From a virus: a stretch of 22,786 bases of DNA. A program made the translations under genes and the position numbers. The notes under the pieces are model-generated. The model did no database searches. It saw only the letters and a list, made by a program, of their open reading frames with translations, and was not told the origin of the DNA. Each line of letters starts with the position of its first letter. Positions within the stretch are counted from its first letter, which is position 1. This document shows positions 1-9,100 of this stretch, piece by piece. The stretch is from the IMG/VR virus record IMGVR_UViG_3300027152_000019, positions 1 to 22,786 of that record, one strand, 5' to 3'.

Positions 1-37
1 CTATATAAGTATAGGGCGAATGTTAATGAGCCCCCAG

Positions 38-60
38 AAAGCAGGCTTAACGCCTGCTTT
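38..60 (+). terminator. Perfect hairpin before terL, possible terminator
   Basis: A perfect inverted repeat with 9-bp arms at 38-46 (AAAGCAGGC) and 52-60 (GCCTGCTTT) encloses the 5-nt loop TTAAC. The right arm ends in TTT but no longer T-run follows, so intrinsic termination would be weak. It lies 3 nt before the TTG taken as the terL start. It may end an upstream operon, act as an attenuator or affect terL translation. The stem is seen directly; the role is inferred. Confidence 0.5.
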
Positions 61-63
61 ACC

Positions 64-2022
64 TTGGTTAAAATATATAGTGGGGATACTTCTGTCTATA
101 CCCCTGTAGACCACTACAGTACTGGAGAAGACTTGGAAAGAAACCTGACCCCCGAAGAAGCCAGGAAAGAGCTAATCAGCCTGGTACGCCAGGGGCGTAC
201 TATCGTTGATGCCCTAAAGGTTATTGGTCGTTCTCGGTCTTGGTATGATACCCAACGGCGCGAAGCTGAAGGCTTCGCTGCTTATATAGATAATGCTCGG
301 TCAAGAACATCAGACCTCGCTGACGAAGCTCGGTCTGGTATATCTGACTTTGCCGAGTTCTCTGAGAAGTACCTGGGAGCTAAAGTCTGGGACCACATGC
401 TTAACGTGGTCGATATGTTAGAAGGTAAGGAACCTCGCTGGATACATCCATCGATGACTTACGAAAAAGGGTCGGCGGGTTTGTCCCGCCTCTTGGTAAA
501 TATACCTCCAAACCATGCCAAGACTATGACCATAACCATTAACTACGTTACCTACCGCGTAGTTAAAAACCCTAACATCAATGTGATTGTTATTTCTAAA
601 ACCCAAGAGCAGGCTAAGAAGTTTCTTTATGCTATCAAGCAACGCCTGACTCATCCTCGGTATGCTGACCTACAAGCAGGCTTTGGTCCTACCGATGGGT
701 ATAAAGCCACTGCCGACATGTGGTCGGCTAATAAGATTTATCTGGGCGCGGATATCCGTGAGTCAGATGCTAAAGACCCTACCATCGAAGCTATTGGTAT
801 GGGCGGTCAGGTATACGGCGCTCGCGCCGACTTAATCGTACTTGACGACGTAGTCACTCTCTCTAATGCTGGAGAGTGGGCTAAGCAACAAGAATGGATT
901 CGCCAAGAAGTTGCCAGCCGTCTTCCACCAGGTGGAGGGCAGCTTCTTGTCGTTGGAACTCGCGTATCTGCAGTCGACTTATATAAAGAACTTCGTAGCC
1001 AGCAACATTACACGGACGGAATCGTACCGTGGTCATACTTGTCCATGCCTGCCGTATTAGATTACGCAGACGACCCAAAGGATTGGAAAACTCTTTGGGG
1101 TAAGTCAGAGCAACCACTCGCTGAGGATGATACCCCAGATGAGAATGGATTCTTTGACCGATGGACTGGACCGCGTCTAACCGCGGTCCGTAATGAGGCT
1201 GGTCCTTCCAAGTGGTCCTTGGTATACCAAAACCTCGATATCGCAGAAAATGCAATCTTCGACCCGATGTGCGTCAGAGGCGCAGTAAACGGAATGAGAA
1301 AATCGGGTGCGCTGATTGCAGGCGCTGCTGGTCATCCAGATTCACCGCAGAACTTTTACCGAGTAATCGGTATTGACCCTGCTATGTCTGGTGACACCGC
1401 AGCAGTTGCTTACGCAGTCGACCGCAGAACACACAAGCGCTTTGTCATGGACGTTCACGTCATGAGCAGCCCCACACCTGCAGCGATTCGCAATCTGATT
1501 CGAGATTGGACGGATGCTTACCATCCTCATACTGTTATCGTTGAGTCCAACGCATTTCAGCTTTTCCTAACCCAAGATGAGGAAATTAGAAACTTCCTCT
1601 CTACTCGCGGTATTAACTACCGCCCCCACTACACAGGTAATAACAAGCAAGACCCAGAGTTTGGTGTAGCTTCTCTGGCTCCGTTGTTCGGCACTATCAT
1701 GAAACGTGATGGCAATAACAACAACTTGAAGCATGCTGGCGATAACATAATTGAGTTACCAGACTCTTCACGTAATGAACATATCAAGAAGTTAATAGAA
1801 CAGTTAGTCGTATGGCAACCAGGAGTTCAAGGCAGAAGACTAAAGATGGATGCTGTAATGGCTCTATGGTTCTGCGAGATTGTTGCCCGTGATGTTTTGT
1901 TAACCTCAAGTAATGTGCCAAATTTCTTAAAGAATGAATTTACTCCTCAGAAGCAAATCGAAGATAGGTACATTGTTAACCTAGATGATTTAGCTGCTGC
2001 ACAGCGAATAGTGAGAATGTAA
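64..2022 (+). CDS. terL: Terminase large subunit, with N-terminal HTH-like segment
   Basis: This is the ATPase and nuclease that drives phage DNA into the prohead through the portal and cuts the concatemer. Numbered from TTG 64 (652 aa), the Walker A-like motif is PPNHAKT (148-154) and Walker B is LIVLDDVV (257-264, acidic D261 and D262). A coupling-type VVGTR motif lies at about 296-300. The RNase H-like nuclease has candidate metal ligands D438 (IGIDPA), E494 (VIVESN) and D606 (KMDAV). Residues 40-67 look like a helix-turn-helix of the small-terminase type, and no separate small subunit is visible here. The start is uncertain: no ribosome-binding site precedes TTG 64, the frame is open to the window edge, and TTG 133 has GGAG five bases upstream. 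The portal gene follows after 2 nt. Function is near certain; only the N-terminus is in doubt. Confidence 0.95.
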   Translation: MVKIYSGDTSVYTPVDHYSTGEDLERNLTPEEARKELISLVRQGRTIVDALKVIGRSRSWYDTQRREAEGFAAYIDNARSRTSDLADEARSGISDFAEFSEKYLGAKVWDHMLNVVDMLEGKEPRWIHPSMTYEKGSAGLSRLLVNIPPNHAKTMTITINYVTYRVVKNPNINVIVISKTQEQAKKFLYAIKQRLTHPRYADLQAGFGPTDGYKATADMWSANKIYLGADIRESDAKDPTIEAIGMGGQVYGARADLIVLDDVVTLSNAGEWAKQQEWIRQEVASRLPPGGGQLLVVGTRVSAVDLYKELRSQQHYTDGIVPWSYLSMPAVLDYADDPKDWKTLWGKSEQPLAEDDTPDENGFFDRWTGPRLTAVRNEAGPSKWSLVYQNLDIAENAIFDPMCVRGAVNGMRKSGALIAGAAGHPDSPQNFYRVIGIDPAMSGDTAAVAYAVDRRTHKRFVMDVHVMSSPTPAAIRNLIRDWTDAYHPHTVIVESNAFQLFLTQDEEIRNFLSTRGINYRPHYTGNNKQDPEFGVASLAPLFGTIMKRDGNNNNLKHAGDNIIELPDSSRNEHIKKLIEQLVVWQPGVQGRRLKMDAVMALWFCEIVARDVLLTSSNVPNFLKNEFTPQKQIEDRYIVNLDDLAAAQRIVRM

Positions 2023-2024
2023 TA

Positions 2025-3782
2025 ATGAAAGAACTTGTACACGCATATGAGCAACTAAAGGCTCGTAATTCCGAGCGCGATAAACGCATGCGCGAGGTTG
2101 CACTAGTCCGTTCTGGAAATGCAGACCAAGTATTTCGTGGTTTGTTACCAGAAGGAACATGGTCTAAACCTATTATTGCCAACCTTATCGATGTGGTTGC
2201 TCGCGATGTTTCTGAGCAGGCAGGTGTACTACCTACCATAACGGCTGCTGGAGATTCATCCCTTGATGATTCACAGCGTTCTAAGGCTGATAAGAGAACT
2301 AAGATTGCAAATTATTATGTTGCCTCTTCTCGTCTTGGAACAGAGCTACTGCGTGGCGCAGACCAATTAGGAACCTATGGTTTCTGTGTATTTAGAGTAG
2401 AACCTAATTTCAAGGAAAATAGACCACACATCCATGTAGAAAACTCCATGGGTGCATATTACGACATGGACAGGTTCGGAGAAGTATCTGTCTATTGTCG
2501 TTCGTATTATCGTAAAGCTGGAGATTTAGCAGCGCTATACCCAGAATACGCAGACAAAATTCTAAAACCAAATTCATTTGGTCAGACTGCAAGCGGAAAC
2601 GAATTACTTGAGGTAGTTCGATGGACCGACAAGAAACGTGCGGTCATGTTCATACCAGAACGTGGGGGCATAGTACTTGCCGAAATACCAAACAAAATCG
2701 GTAGAGTCCCAGTTGCGATTGCTCAGCGTCCTTCGCTTGATGGCGAAACCAGAGGTTCGTTCGATGACGTTCTACCAGTATATGCAGCGAAAGCGCGTCT
2801 TGCTTTGCTTACTATGGAAGCTGTTCAGAAATCTGTTGAAGCTCCTCTTGCTCTTCCCAATGATGTTACTCAGCTTTCCATTGGTCCTGATTCGGTCATT
2901 CGTTCGAACAGTCCTGAGAAAATACGTCGTATAAATTTAGACGTACCACAGTTTGCTTTTGCTGAGAACAACGTCCTAGCAGATGAAATGAAGTTGGGAA
3001 CAAGATTCCCACAAGCACGTGCAGGACAAGCAGAAGGTTCTGTCGTTACTGGTCAGGGTGTCAAGGCACTTATGGCTGGGTTCGATTCACAAATTAAAGT
3101 TATTCAATCAATACTTGGCGAAGCAATAGGTGGAGCAATCTCCATTGCGTTCGCTACAGACGAAGCATACTTCCCAACATTGACTCGCGAAGTATCTGCA
3201 ACAGCTAATGGAGTTCCATATAAATTAAAATATAAGCCATCAATCGACATCAACGGAAACTACGGTGTAACAGTTGAATACGGATTGATGGCAGGTCTTG
3301 ACCCTAACCGAGCATTGGTATGGGGTCTGCAAGCAAGAGGCGATAAGTTAATATCTCGCGGAATGTTACGTCGTAACTTACCAATCTCCCTTAATGCAGG
3401 AGAAGAAGAGCGAGCAATTGATATAGAAGAAATGCGTGATTCACTCAAAGCATCCATCTCGCAGCTTGCAGCAGCGATTCCTCAAATGGTTTCGCAAGGA
3501 CAAGACCCAATGCAAATTGTTGAGAAGATGGCAGTAGTCATCGATGAACGTAAAAGAGGGACCTCGCTTGAAGATGCGGTAGCTAAAGCGTTTAAGAAAG
3601 AACCAGAACCAGAACAACCGCAATCGCCAGAAATGGCACAACCAGAACAACCTATGGGTATGGGTGGCGGTATGCCACAGATGCCACAAGGTAGACCAGC
3701 AATGCAAGAGTTGCTAGCAGGTCTTACTGGTGGAGGAAATCCAAATCTAGCAGCGAGAGTCACTCGCCAAATACCAGCATAA
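2025..3782 (+). CDS. Portal protein
   Basis: This 585-aa protein would form the dodecameric ring at the head vertex that docks terminase and conducts DNA. Support comes from its position directly after terL, its length, and its build. An N-terminal alpha/beta part is followed by a central stretch (about 275-360) with KSVEAPLALP and a later Gly/Gln-rich helical part around GTRFPQARAGQAEGS, as in portal proteins of short- and long-tailed phages. A helical region follows at about 480-530. The C-terminal tail (about 530-570) is low complexity, rich in Pro, Gln, Met and Gly. It has two cysteines, the last at residue 158, after which no cysteine codon occurs in any called gene until 17515. ATG 2025 follows the terL stop almost immediately. 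Identification rests on family resemblance and position, not on a single diagnostic motif. Confidence 0.85.
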   Translation: MKELVHAYEQLKARNSERDKRMREVALVRSGNADQVFRGLLPEGTWSKPIIANLIDVVARDVSEQAGVLPTITAAGDSSLDDSQRSKADKRTKIANYYVASSRLGTELLRGADQLGTYGFCVFRVEPNFKENRPHIHVENSMGAYYDMDRFGEVSVYCRSYYRKAGDLAALYPEYADKILKPNSFGQTASGNELLEVVRWTDKKRAVMFIPERGGIVLAEIPNKIGRVPVAIAQRPSLDGETRGSFDDVLPVYAAKARLALLTMEAVQKSVEAPLALPNDVTQLSIGPDSVIRSNSPEKIRRINLDVPQFAFAENNVLADEMKLGTRFPQARAGQAEGSVVTGQGVKALMAGFDSQIKVIQSILGEAIGGAISIAFATDEAYFPTLTREVSATANGVPYKLKYKPSIDINGNYGVTVEYGLMAGLDPNRALVWGLQARGDKLISRGMLRRNLPISLNAGEEERAIDIEEMRDSLKASISQLAAAIPQMVSQGQDPMQIVEKMAVVIDERKRGTSLEDAVAKAFKKEPEPEQPQSPEMAQPEQPMGMGGGMPQMPQGRPAMQELLAGLTGGGNPNLAARVTRQIPA

Positions 3783-3794
3783 CAAGGAGAAACA

Positions 3795-3944
3795 ATGTTT
3801 GGAAAACAAGGAAAGCATGCCCCAGCCCCAACTTCTACAGCACGTATCGGTCAGAAGCCTGGTGGTAAGGGAATTGGACTAGGAAACGTACAGAAAGCCC
3901 CAGAAGTAAAGGGCATCAAGGGCAACAACAACAAGATTAAGTAA
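3795..3944 (+). CDS. Small basic Gly/Lys-rich protein, unknown function
   Basis: This 49-codon ORF fills the gap between the portal and LysM-protein genes. ATG 3795 has a good AAGGAG Shine-Dalgarno at 3784-3789. The protein is rich in Gly, Lys, Asn and Gln and strongly basic, has no cysteine or acidic cluster, and is probably disordered. Its stop (3942-3944) overlaps the AAGGA that serves as the ribosome-binding site of the next gene, which indicates coupled translation. I do not recognise a family. A small nucleic-acid-binding or head-associated peptide is possible, judged only from charge and place. Confidence 0.72.
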   Translation: MFGKQGKHAPAPTSTARIGQKPGGKGIGLGNVQKAPEVKGIKGNNNKIK

Positions 3945-3952
3945 GGATAACC

Positions 3953-5506
3953 ATGGCGAAAAAGACAAGTAAGAAACCTTACAGGTTCCGCCAAGCCAGA
4001 AAAGACGCTAAATCTGCATCAAAGAATACTTTCAAGGGAAACAAAGCTTCAGGAACAAAAGCTAAAGTAAAAGATATTACTACAAAGCAAACACTTGAAG
4101 ATAGAGAAGCCCTTAAGGAATTAAGCGATGCAAAGAAGCGTCAGGCATCTGGCAAGCCTGATTATATCGTTGACGATAAAGGTCAGAAGGTTTATGTAAA
4201 GGCAACCGAAACTTCGGAAGAGCGTATTGCTCGTGACCGTCGTGAGGCTAAGGCAGCAGTTGACCGCCAATATGCGGATGAAGATGCCAAAGAAGCCAAG
4301 GAAAAACCAAAGAAGAAGACTGTCAAGAAAGCTGCTACTAAGGTAGATTCGCCAGCAAAGAAGCCTGCCGTCAAAAAAGCAGGTACTTCCGCTGGGACGA
4401 TAAGCAAGCCAACGCTTCCACCTAAAGATGTTATTGAAGCAGATTTTAAGAAAGCTACAGCCAAAACAAAGAAGCCAACTCGTGCAGAGAAGTCTGCTAT
4501 GAATAAAGCTAGATGGGCTTCTATGACAAAGGAAGAGCGTAAAAACTGGAGCAAAGCCAATGGCGGAGCACCAGATACTAAACCTGCTGCTACTAAAGCA
4601 GATACTCCTGCGTCAAAGCGTCCAACTCTTGCAGACCTAGAAAAGAATGAAGCCAAAGGTTTAGATGATGCAAAGAAGCGCGTCGCTGCAAAAAATCAAG
4701 CTCTAGCTAATTCTGCCAAAGGTAAGACTCAAACACCTACAGCAACAGAAGCTAAGAAGAAAGCAGCAGCTAATCCAGAAGGACGTAAGAAGATTACCGT
4801 AGATGGAAAAACTTCTACTGCTGATAAACCAACTGCTGGAAAACAAGCTATAGATAAAATGAAGGCAGAGGCTAACGCTAAAGCTACAAAGAAGGACAAG
4901 CCAAAGTTTAGAAAAACCAAAGTCGTTGCTAAAGGCGCACTTCTTGCTGGGCTTGTTGGCGAAGTAGGTAGCCTTCTTAAAGGTTCTACCAAAAAAGACT
5001 TTGATGAGATTATGCGTCTTGAAGCAAAGCTTGCTGAAGTTACTGGAAAAGAAGGAAAAGGCGCTTTTACAAGAGGTCGCCAAGGAGCTCAGCAACAATT
5101 ATCAAGCATTCTTAAAAACTCAGCCATGGGTCTTAGTGTTGGTAAAACCCGACGTGACCGTATGGACGAGCTTAATCGTATGATTGCTAAAGCTTCTGGA
5201 AAAAACAAAGAACTTAGATATGGCAAAGATGGTTCATCTCTTGTACCTGGAACTGCAGCATATAAGGCTGGTTCTAAAACAATGCCAGCTTATGGAACTA
5301 CTCCAACTGGTGGTGGTTCTACATCAAAAACTGACAGTAGATACACCGTAAAGAGAGGCGATAATTTATACAATATCGCTAAGACCGCAGGGTTAACTCT
5401 GGCAGAGATACGAGCAGCAAATCCTGAAATCATGAAGAAGAAAAAGTACAAGCAAGGCGCAATGATTTGGGCAGGAACAAAGGTTAATATTCCAAAGAAG
5501 AAGTAG
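3953..5506 (+). CDS. Lys/Ala-rich histone-like protein with C-terminal LysM domain
   Basis: This 517-aa protein has two contrasting parts. Residues 1 to about 320 are low complexity and dominated by Lys, Ala, Thr and Pro, with repeats of KKA, AKK and TK type resembling histone H1 tails. Within it MNKARWASMTKEERKNWSK (183-201) looks like a short ordered helical segment. A hydrophobic patch (about 324-343, GALLAGLVGEVGSLL) and a helical stretch follow. The end (about 464-517) is a LysM domain, a fold that binds N-acetylglucosamine polymers such as peptidoglycan, recognisable by YTVKRGDNLYNIAK and a closing WAGTKVNIP. No hydrolase domain is visible. Placement between portal and capsid genes suggests a virion protein. 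A basic region that could bind DNA joined to a wall-binding end would fit a packaged, ejected protein, but that is inference. ATG 3953 is preceded by AAGGA. Confidence 0.85.
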   Translation: MAKKTSKKPYRFRQARKDAKSASKNTFKGNKASGTKAKVKDITTKQTLEDREALKELSDAKKRQASGKPDYIVDDKGQKVYVKATETSEERIARDRREAKAAVDRQYADEDAKEAKEKPKKKTVKKAATKVDSPAKKPAVKKAGTSAGTISKPTLPPKDVIEADFKKATAKTKKPTRAEKSAMNKARWASMTKEERKNWSKANGGAPDTKPAATKADTPASKRPTLADLEKNEAKGLDDAKKRVAAKNQALANSAKGKTQTPTATEAKKKAAANPEGRKKITVDGKTSTADKPTAGKQAIDKMKAEANAKATKKDKPKFRKTKVVAKGALLAGLVGEVGSLLKGSTKKDFDEIMRLEAKLAEVTGKEGKGAFTRGRQGAQQQLSSILKNSAMGLSVGKTRRDRMDELNRMIAKASGKNKELRYGKDGSSLVPGTAAYKAGSKTMPAYGTTPTGGGSTSKTDSRYTVKRGDNLYNIAKTAGLTLAEIRAANPEIMKKKKYKQGAMIWAGTKVNIPKKK

Positions 5507-5514
5507 GTAAATAA

Positions 5515-5928
5515 ATGTCAATGATGCAGCCATCTGGTCCAGGTAAGTTTGCTAAACGTACTGACCGACAAGGCATAAAAAGACTTCCTGATGCTGCCTA
5601 CGGCGAGCAAAAAGAATTTCAAGAACAACAGCAGGGTGCGCCCATGGCTAGGTCTAATCAACCACAGCCAACTGCCAACCCGATGGCTGGCATCGTTCCA
5701 TTAAATGCACCAACCCAAAGACCAGATGAGCCTGTTACTACAGGCGTAGATATCGGTCCTGGTGCTGGCAGAGAGATACTTGGAATGAAAAGTCCAATTG
5801 ATAATCAGTTACAAGATTTATCAAAGTTATCTAAATACATGCCACTATTTATGCAATATGCGGATTCCCCACAATCAACTGGGACTATGAAAGCTTTTGT
5901 TAAGTATTTACGGAGTCAATCAGAGTGA
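5515..5928 (+). CDS. Unknown 137-aa Pro/Gln-rich protein of the structural block
   Basis: I do not recognise this protein. Residues 1 to about 75 are Gln, Pro and Met rich and look disordered. Residues about 75-137 contain a more ordered segment, including GVDIGPGAGREILGMKSP and a helical end with SKLSKYMPLFMQYAD. It lacks cysteine. ATG 5515 lies 8 nt after the LysM gene stop, with an AGTAGGT-like Shine-Dalgarno. Its own stop overlaps the GTG of the next small ORF as GTGA (5925-5928), so the pair is probably translationally coupled. A minor head or internal protein is plausible from position only. Confidence 0.8.
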   Translation: MSMMQPSGPGKFAKRTDRQGIKRLPDAAYGEQKEFQEQQQGAPMARSNQPQPTANPMAGIVPLNAPTQRPDEPVTTGVDIGPGAGREILGMKSPIDNQLQDLSKLSKYMPLFMQYADSPQSTGTMKAFVKYLRSQSE

Positions 5929-6101
5929 AGATAGTTAAACGGTTCGAAGAGAACCTTGAGTATCTTGGATTTGAAATGGCTCCAATTGCTTGGGATTTAG
6001 CCAAGTTCCCCTTCGAATCCGATGACGACCGAATCAAAGTATTAGAGGAACTAACGGCTAAGGAGGATACACCTAGTGTCAATAACAGAATGGTGGACTG
6101 A
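5925..6101 (+). CDS. Small 58-aa ORF coupled to both neighbours
   Basis: The ORF begins at GTG 5925 inside a GTGA overlap with the upstream gene and ends at TGA 6099-6101, 26 nt inside the next gene. The peptide opens KIVKRFEENLEYLGFEMAP and continues with an acidic, helix-forming stretch (FESDDDRIKVLEELTAKED). This composition looks like a real protein, and without it a 147-nt hole would sit in an otherwise gap-free operon. Its 3' end carries the AAGGAGGA ribosome-binding site of the giant gene. Function is unknown. A role as a small partner of its neighbours would be a guess. Confidence 0.62.
   Translation: MKIVKRFEENLEYLGFEMAPIAWDLAKFPFESDDDRIKVLEELTAKEDTPSVNNRMVD
6060..6067 (+). promoter_or_regulatory. 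Strong Shine-Dalgarno setting the GTG start of the giant gene
   Basis: AAGGAGGA lies 8 nt before GTG 6076 and is the strongest Shine-Dalgarno match I noticed in the window. It supports GTG 6076 as the start of the 1651-aa protein, in spite of the overlap with the preceding small ORF. Confidence 0.75.
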
Positions 6102-9100
6102 CCCTTCTATAGCCAAAGACCCTACCAAAGAACCAAAGTTATCCAAGGTTGATAAGTTCAAGAAAGATAACACTAAAGTTGGTGGCGTAGAACAAGCCAT
6201 TATTCCTAAAGTTGCAGAAAAACTTGAGTCTGCACAAAAAGGAAAATTTGGATTTATTGTTAATCCAGCTTTGTCATTGCTTACTCAAATTGGTGAAAAG
6301 GTTATTCAACCAGTAACTCAAACTGTTTCTGCTGGATTACTTACGCCTCAAGCTATGGCTAAAGGTAAGGGTGGCTTAACTGAAAGTTATCGTTTCTCAA
6401 GAAACCAAGCTAAAAAGATTTCTATGGGGCAGGCATTAGCAAGCGCCGTAGGTAAAGTCGCATCCCCTGTGCTTGACCCTATAACCGATATCTCATTTCT
6501 TGATAAAGACTTTGATGTATTTGATGAGCGCAAACGCGATAAAGCATTCCGTGATGAATGGGCTGGAATCCTAGCTTCTGGTGTTACAGACTTAGCGTTA
6601 GCTGCATTAGGAACCAAGGGTGCTGGTATGGCAGTGCGAGGCACTGCAAAGAAAGCAATTGGTCCGAAGCGTCTTGCTACCACAGACGATATGGATGTAT
6701 TCAGGACAGAGCTTGAAGAGATTGTCGCACAAAAAACATTACCTACGGCAGTAGAAGTCAAGACTGGCTTGTCTGTACTCGTAGATGACCTAGTAGCCGA
6801 AACAAATTTAACTAAACTTGCATCAAACCCACTGGTTTATGAAACATCTAACCCTTATAGAACCGCAACTATTGTATCTAGGTTGGATAATCACCAAGAT
6901 GTAGCGGATTATCTGCTAGCTGAACGTGGAGATGTTGCTGCATTCCAAAGATTCTTCGACCGTAGTCCGTTAGCAGCAGACCATATTGATAATTATGGAA
7001 TTACTGCCACAGGTCCAATCGATAACTTTGCTACAATAGGATTAGATGCACTAGACCCAAAGCTTGTAAGTAGATATCAGAAAATTATTGATGCTAAAAA
7101 GGCTGAAGACCCTAACCTTGCTCGCGCTTTAGATGATTTCATGGAGAAAGCACGTGCTGGCGTTATTGAAAGCTATCGACCAGGACGTTTTGCAGCGCTA
7201 GAGCAGATTGGTTTAGCTAAGAAGAAGATACAATCACAAGCTGCATACGGCGACCTAAAGATGTTTGGTCAAGATGCCGATGGTGGTTGGAAAACACAGG
7301 TTTATCAATCAGGTATTTACGATAGAGCAATACGTGTTATTGCATGGACTGGCTCAGGTCGTCCACAAGGGTATATTAATATTTCTAACCCACGTAAGTT
7401 TGAAGCAGCCAACGATTTACTGTCCGACCTTAACCGTCTTCAGTTCCTTAAAGGAGCAGAAGGTGCTAAATACAAGCGTCGCATGGTTGAGCAGTTTCTT
7501 GATGCACAAAGCGATACCCAACGTGCTATAGCACTTGGTCGTATCGAAGAAAGCGTTATGGGTCGTCTTGCTAAGTACTACGGTATTAATGAAATGCAGG
7601 ATATTGCAAGCACTAAAGAGGCTATAGACCAGATTAGACAATGGCATGCTGGTATAAATAAGAACCGAGGCGGTCTAAAGGAATACGCAGTTAGAAATGG
7701 TTTCATCCCAGATGAAGGCGGTGGAATAAACGTCACAAATTTCCTATCGCCATCTAATGAAGCGCAGAATCTTCCGATGCTTGACTTCCGTAAGCTTGAA
7801 ACTGAGGTCATCTTCAACGCTCGTCGCGTTGGTGGCAAAGGTACAAAGGTAACTGAAGGTCAGTATATTGGAGCAAGATTAACCCAAGGCGGTATGGCTT
7901 TAGGTTCTTTCTTCGATTTAGCTAACATGGTATTTAGTAATTTGAACCTACTTCGCCTTGCATATATACCAAAGAACTCAATGGTTGACCCATTTGCACG
8001 TGCAAGCATGGCTCTAGAATCAATGGAGCTCGTCAAGAACGCATCTCCTGGTATAGATAATGTTGTTTACAATACTAGTGTCCGTGCCGAATCAGTTAAA
8101 AAATGGATTCCAGGTAGCCCTGCATCAAATGCTCGCAAGCAAGGTGATGCAGCAAAAGCTCGTGTAGAAAAATACGTTGCGGATTTACAACCTAAGATTA
8201 CGGCACATGAAAAAGCCGTAGTTGCTTATGACGATTTAGAAAAATCATTAACAAAACTTACTACAGCACGTGATAAAGCTAAAGCTAAAGCGATGAAGAG
8301 TAATGACGCTGAAGTTCAGAATAAGTATTATGAACTTGAAGACAAAGTCACAGAATTACAGACCAAGACCGACGCTGCACTTGATGAGATGAGCCGTCTT
8401 GGTGATTTTATTAATGGTACTGCCAAGCTTATCCAGCGTGAGCGTAAGGATTGGGCGGAGTTTGCTAATACTCAAGGAACTTTAAGACAAAGAAAGACAC
8501 TTGGTCAAGAAGGCGAAACCATTACAGTCGATGGTAAGACATATACTATCCAAGGATTAGCTGACCCTAATGTCCGTGGCGCTGGTGCATACATGTCAGA
8601 GATTGATACCGCTTCAAACTTCTATTCAGCCTCTATGCAGTCCGAAATAGCAAGAAGGCTTCGTGCTGATGGTGCTCGATTCGTAAAGATTCCTCGCAAG
8701 AACCGTGAAGAATATATGAATGCGCTAGCACATATTGCTAACCGTCAGGTTCGTAACGAACTTGAGTTACCAGTCGGATGGATGATGCGAGGCGAAAAGT
8801 CCAACGCAGAGATACTAGAGTGGCTATATAGCCCAGCAGGTAAAGAGTACAGACTTAGGGTTTCCGAGCGATTTGGCGATGATATGCCAGCTTGGGTATC
8901 CCAAACAAGGGAAAAACTCAATGCCATGTATCCAGATGCAGAATTACGTAAGATTATTACAGAGCGTCCAGTAACATACCAAGAAGTAGATGCCATGTTA
9001 TATGGCAGAACAGACCTACTTCCAGAGATAGATGGACCTAGCCTTAACCTTCAAGACTTAAATGGGTATGAACAAGTTGCAGCAAAGATTGGTGGAGTAA

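Noticed and set aside
541-564. Short inverted repeat (7-bp arms, AACTACG/CGTAGTT) in terL
   Set aside because: The loop is long (10 nt) and the arms are short and moderately AT rich, which is expected by chance in a coding region.
4192-4656. Minus-strand Ala/Phe/Val-rich ORF over the Lys-rich LysM protein
   Set aside because: Reverse reading of Lys/Ala/Thr-rich codons yields artificial hydrophobic ORFs; all other genes are on the plus strand and no ribosome-binding site precedes it.
5515-6101. Programmed frameshift joining the 137-aa protein and the following small ORF
   Set aside because: The GTGA overlap is an ordinary coupled stop/start, and no slippery heptamer was noticed at the junction.
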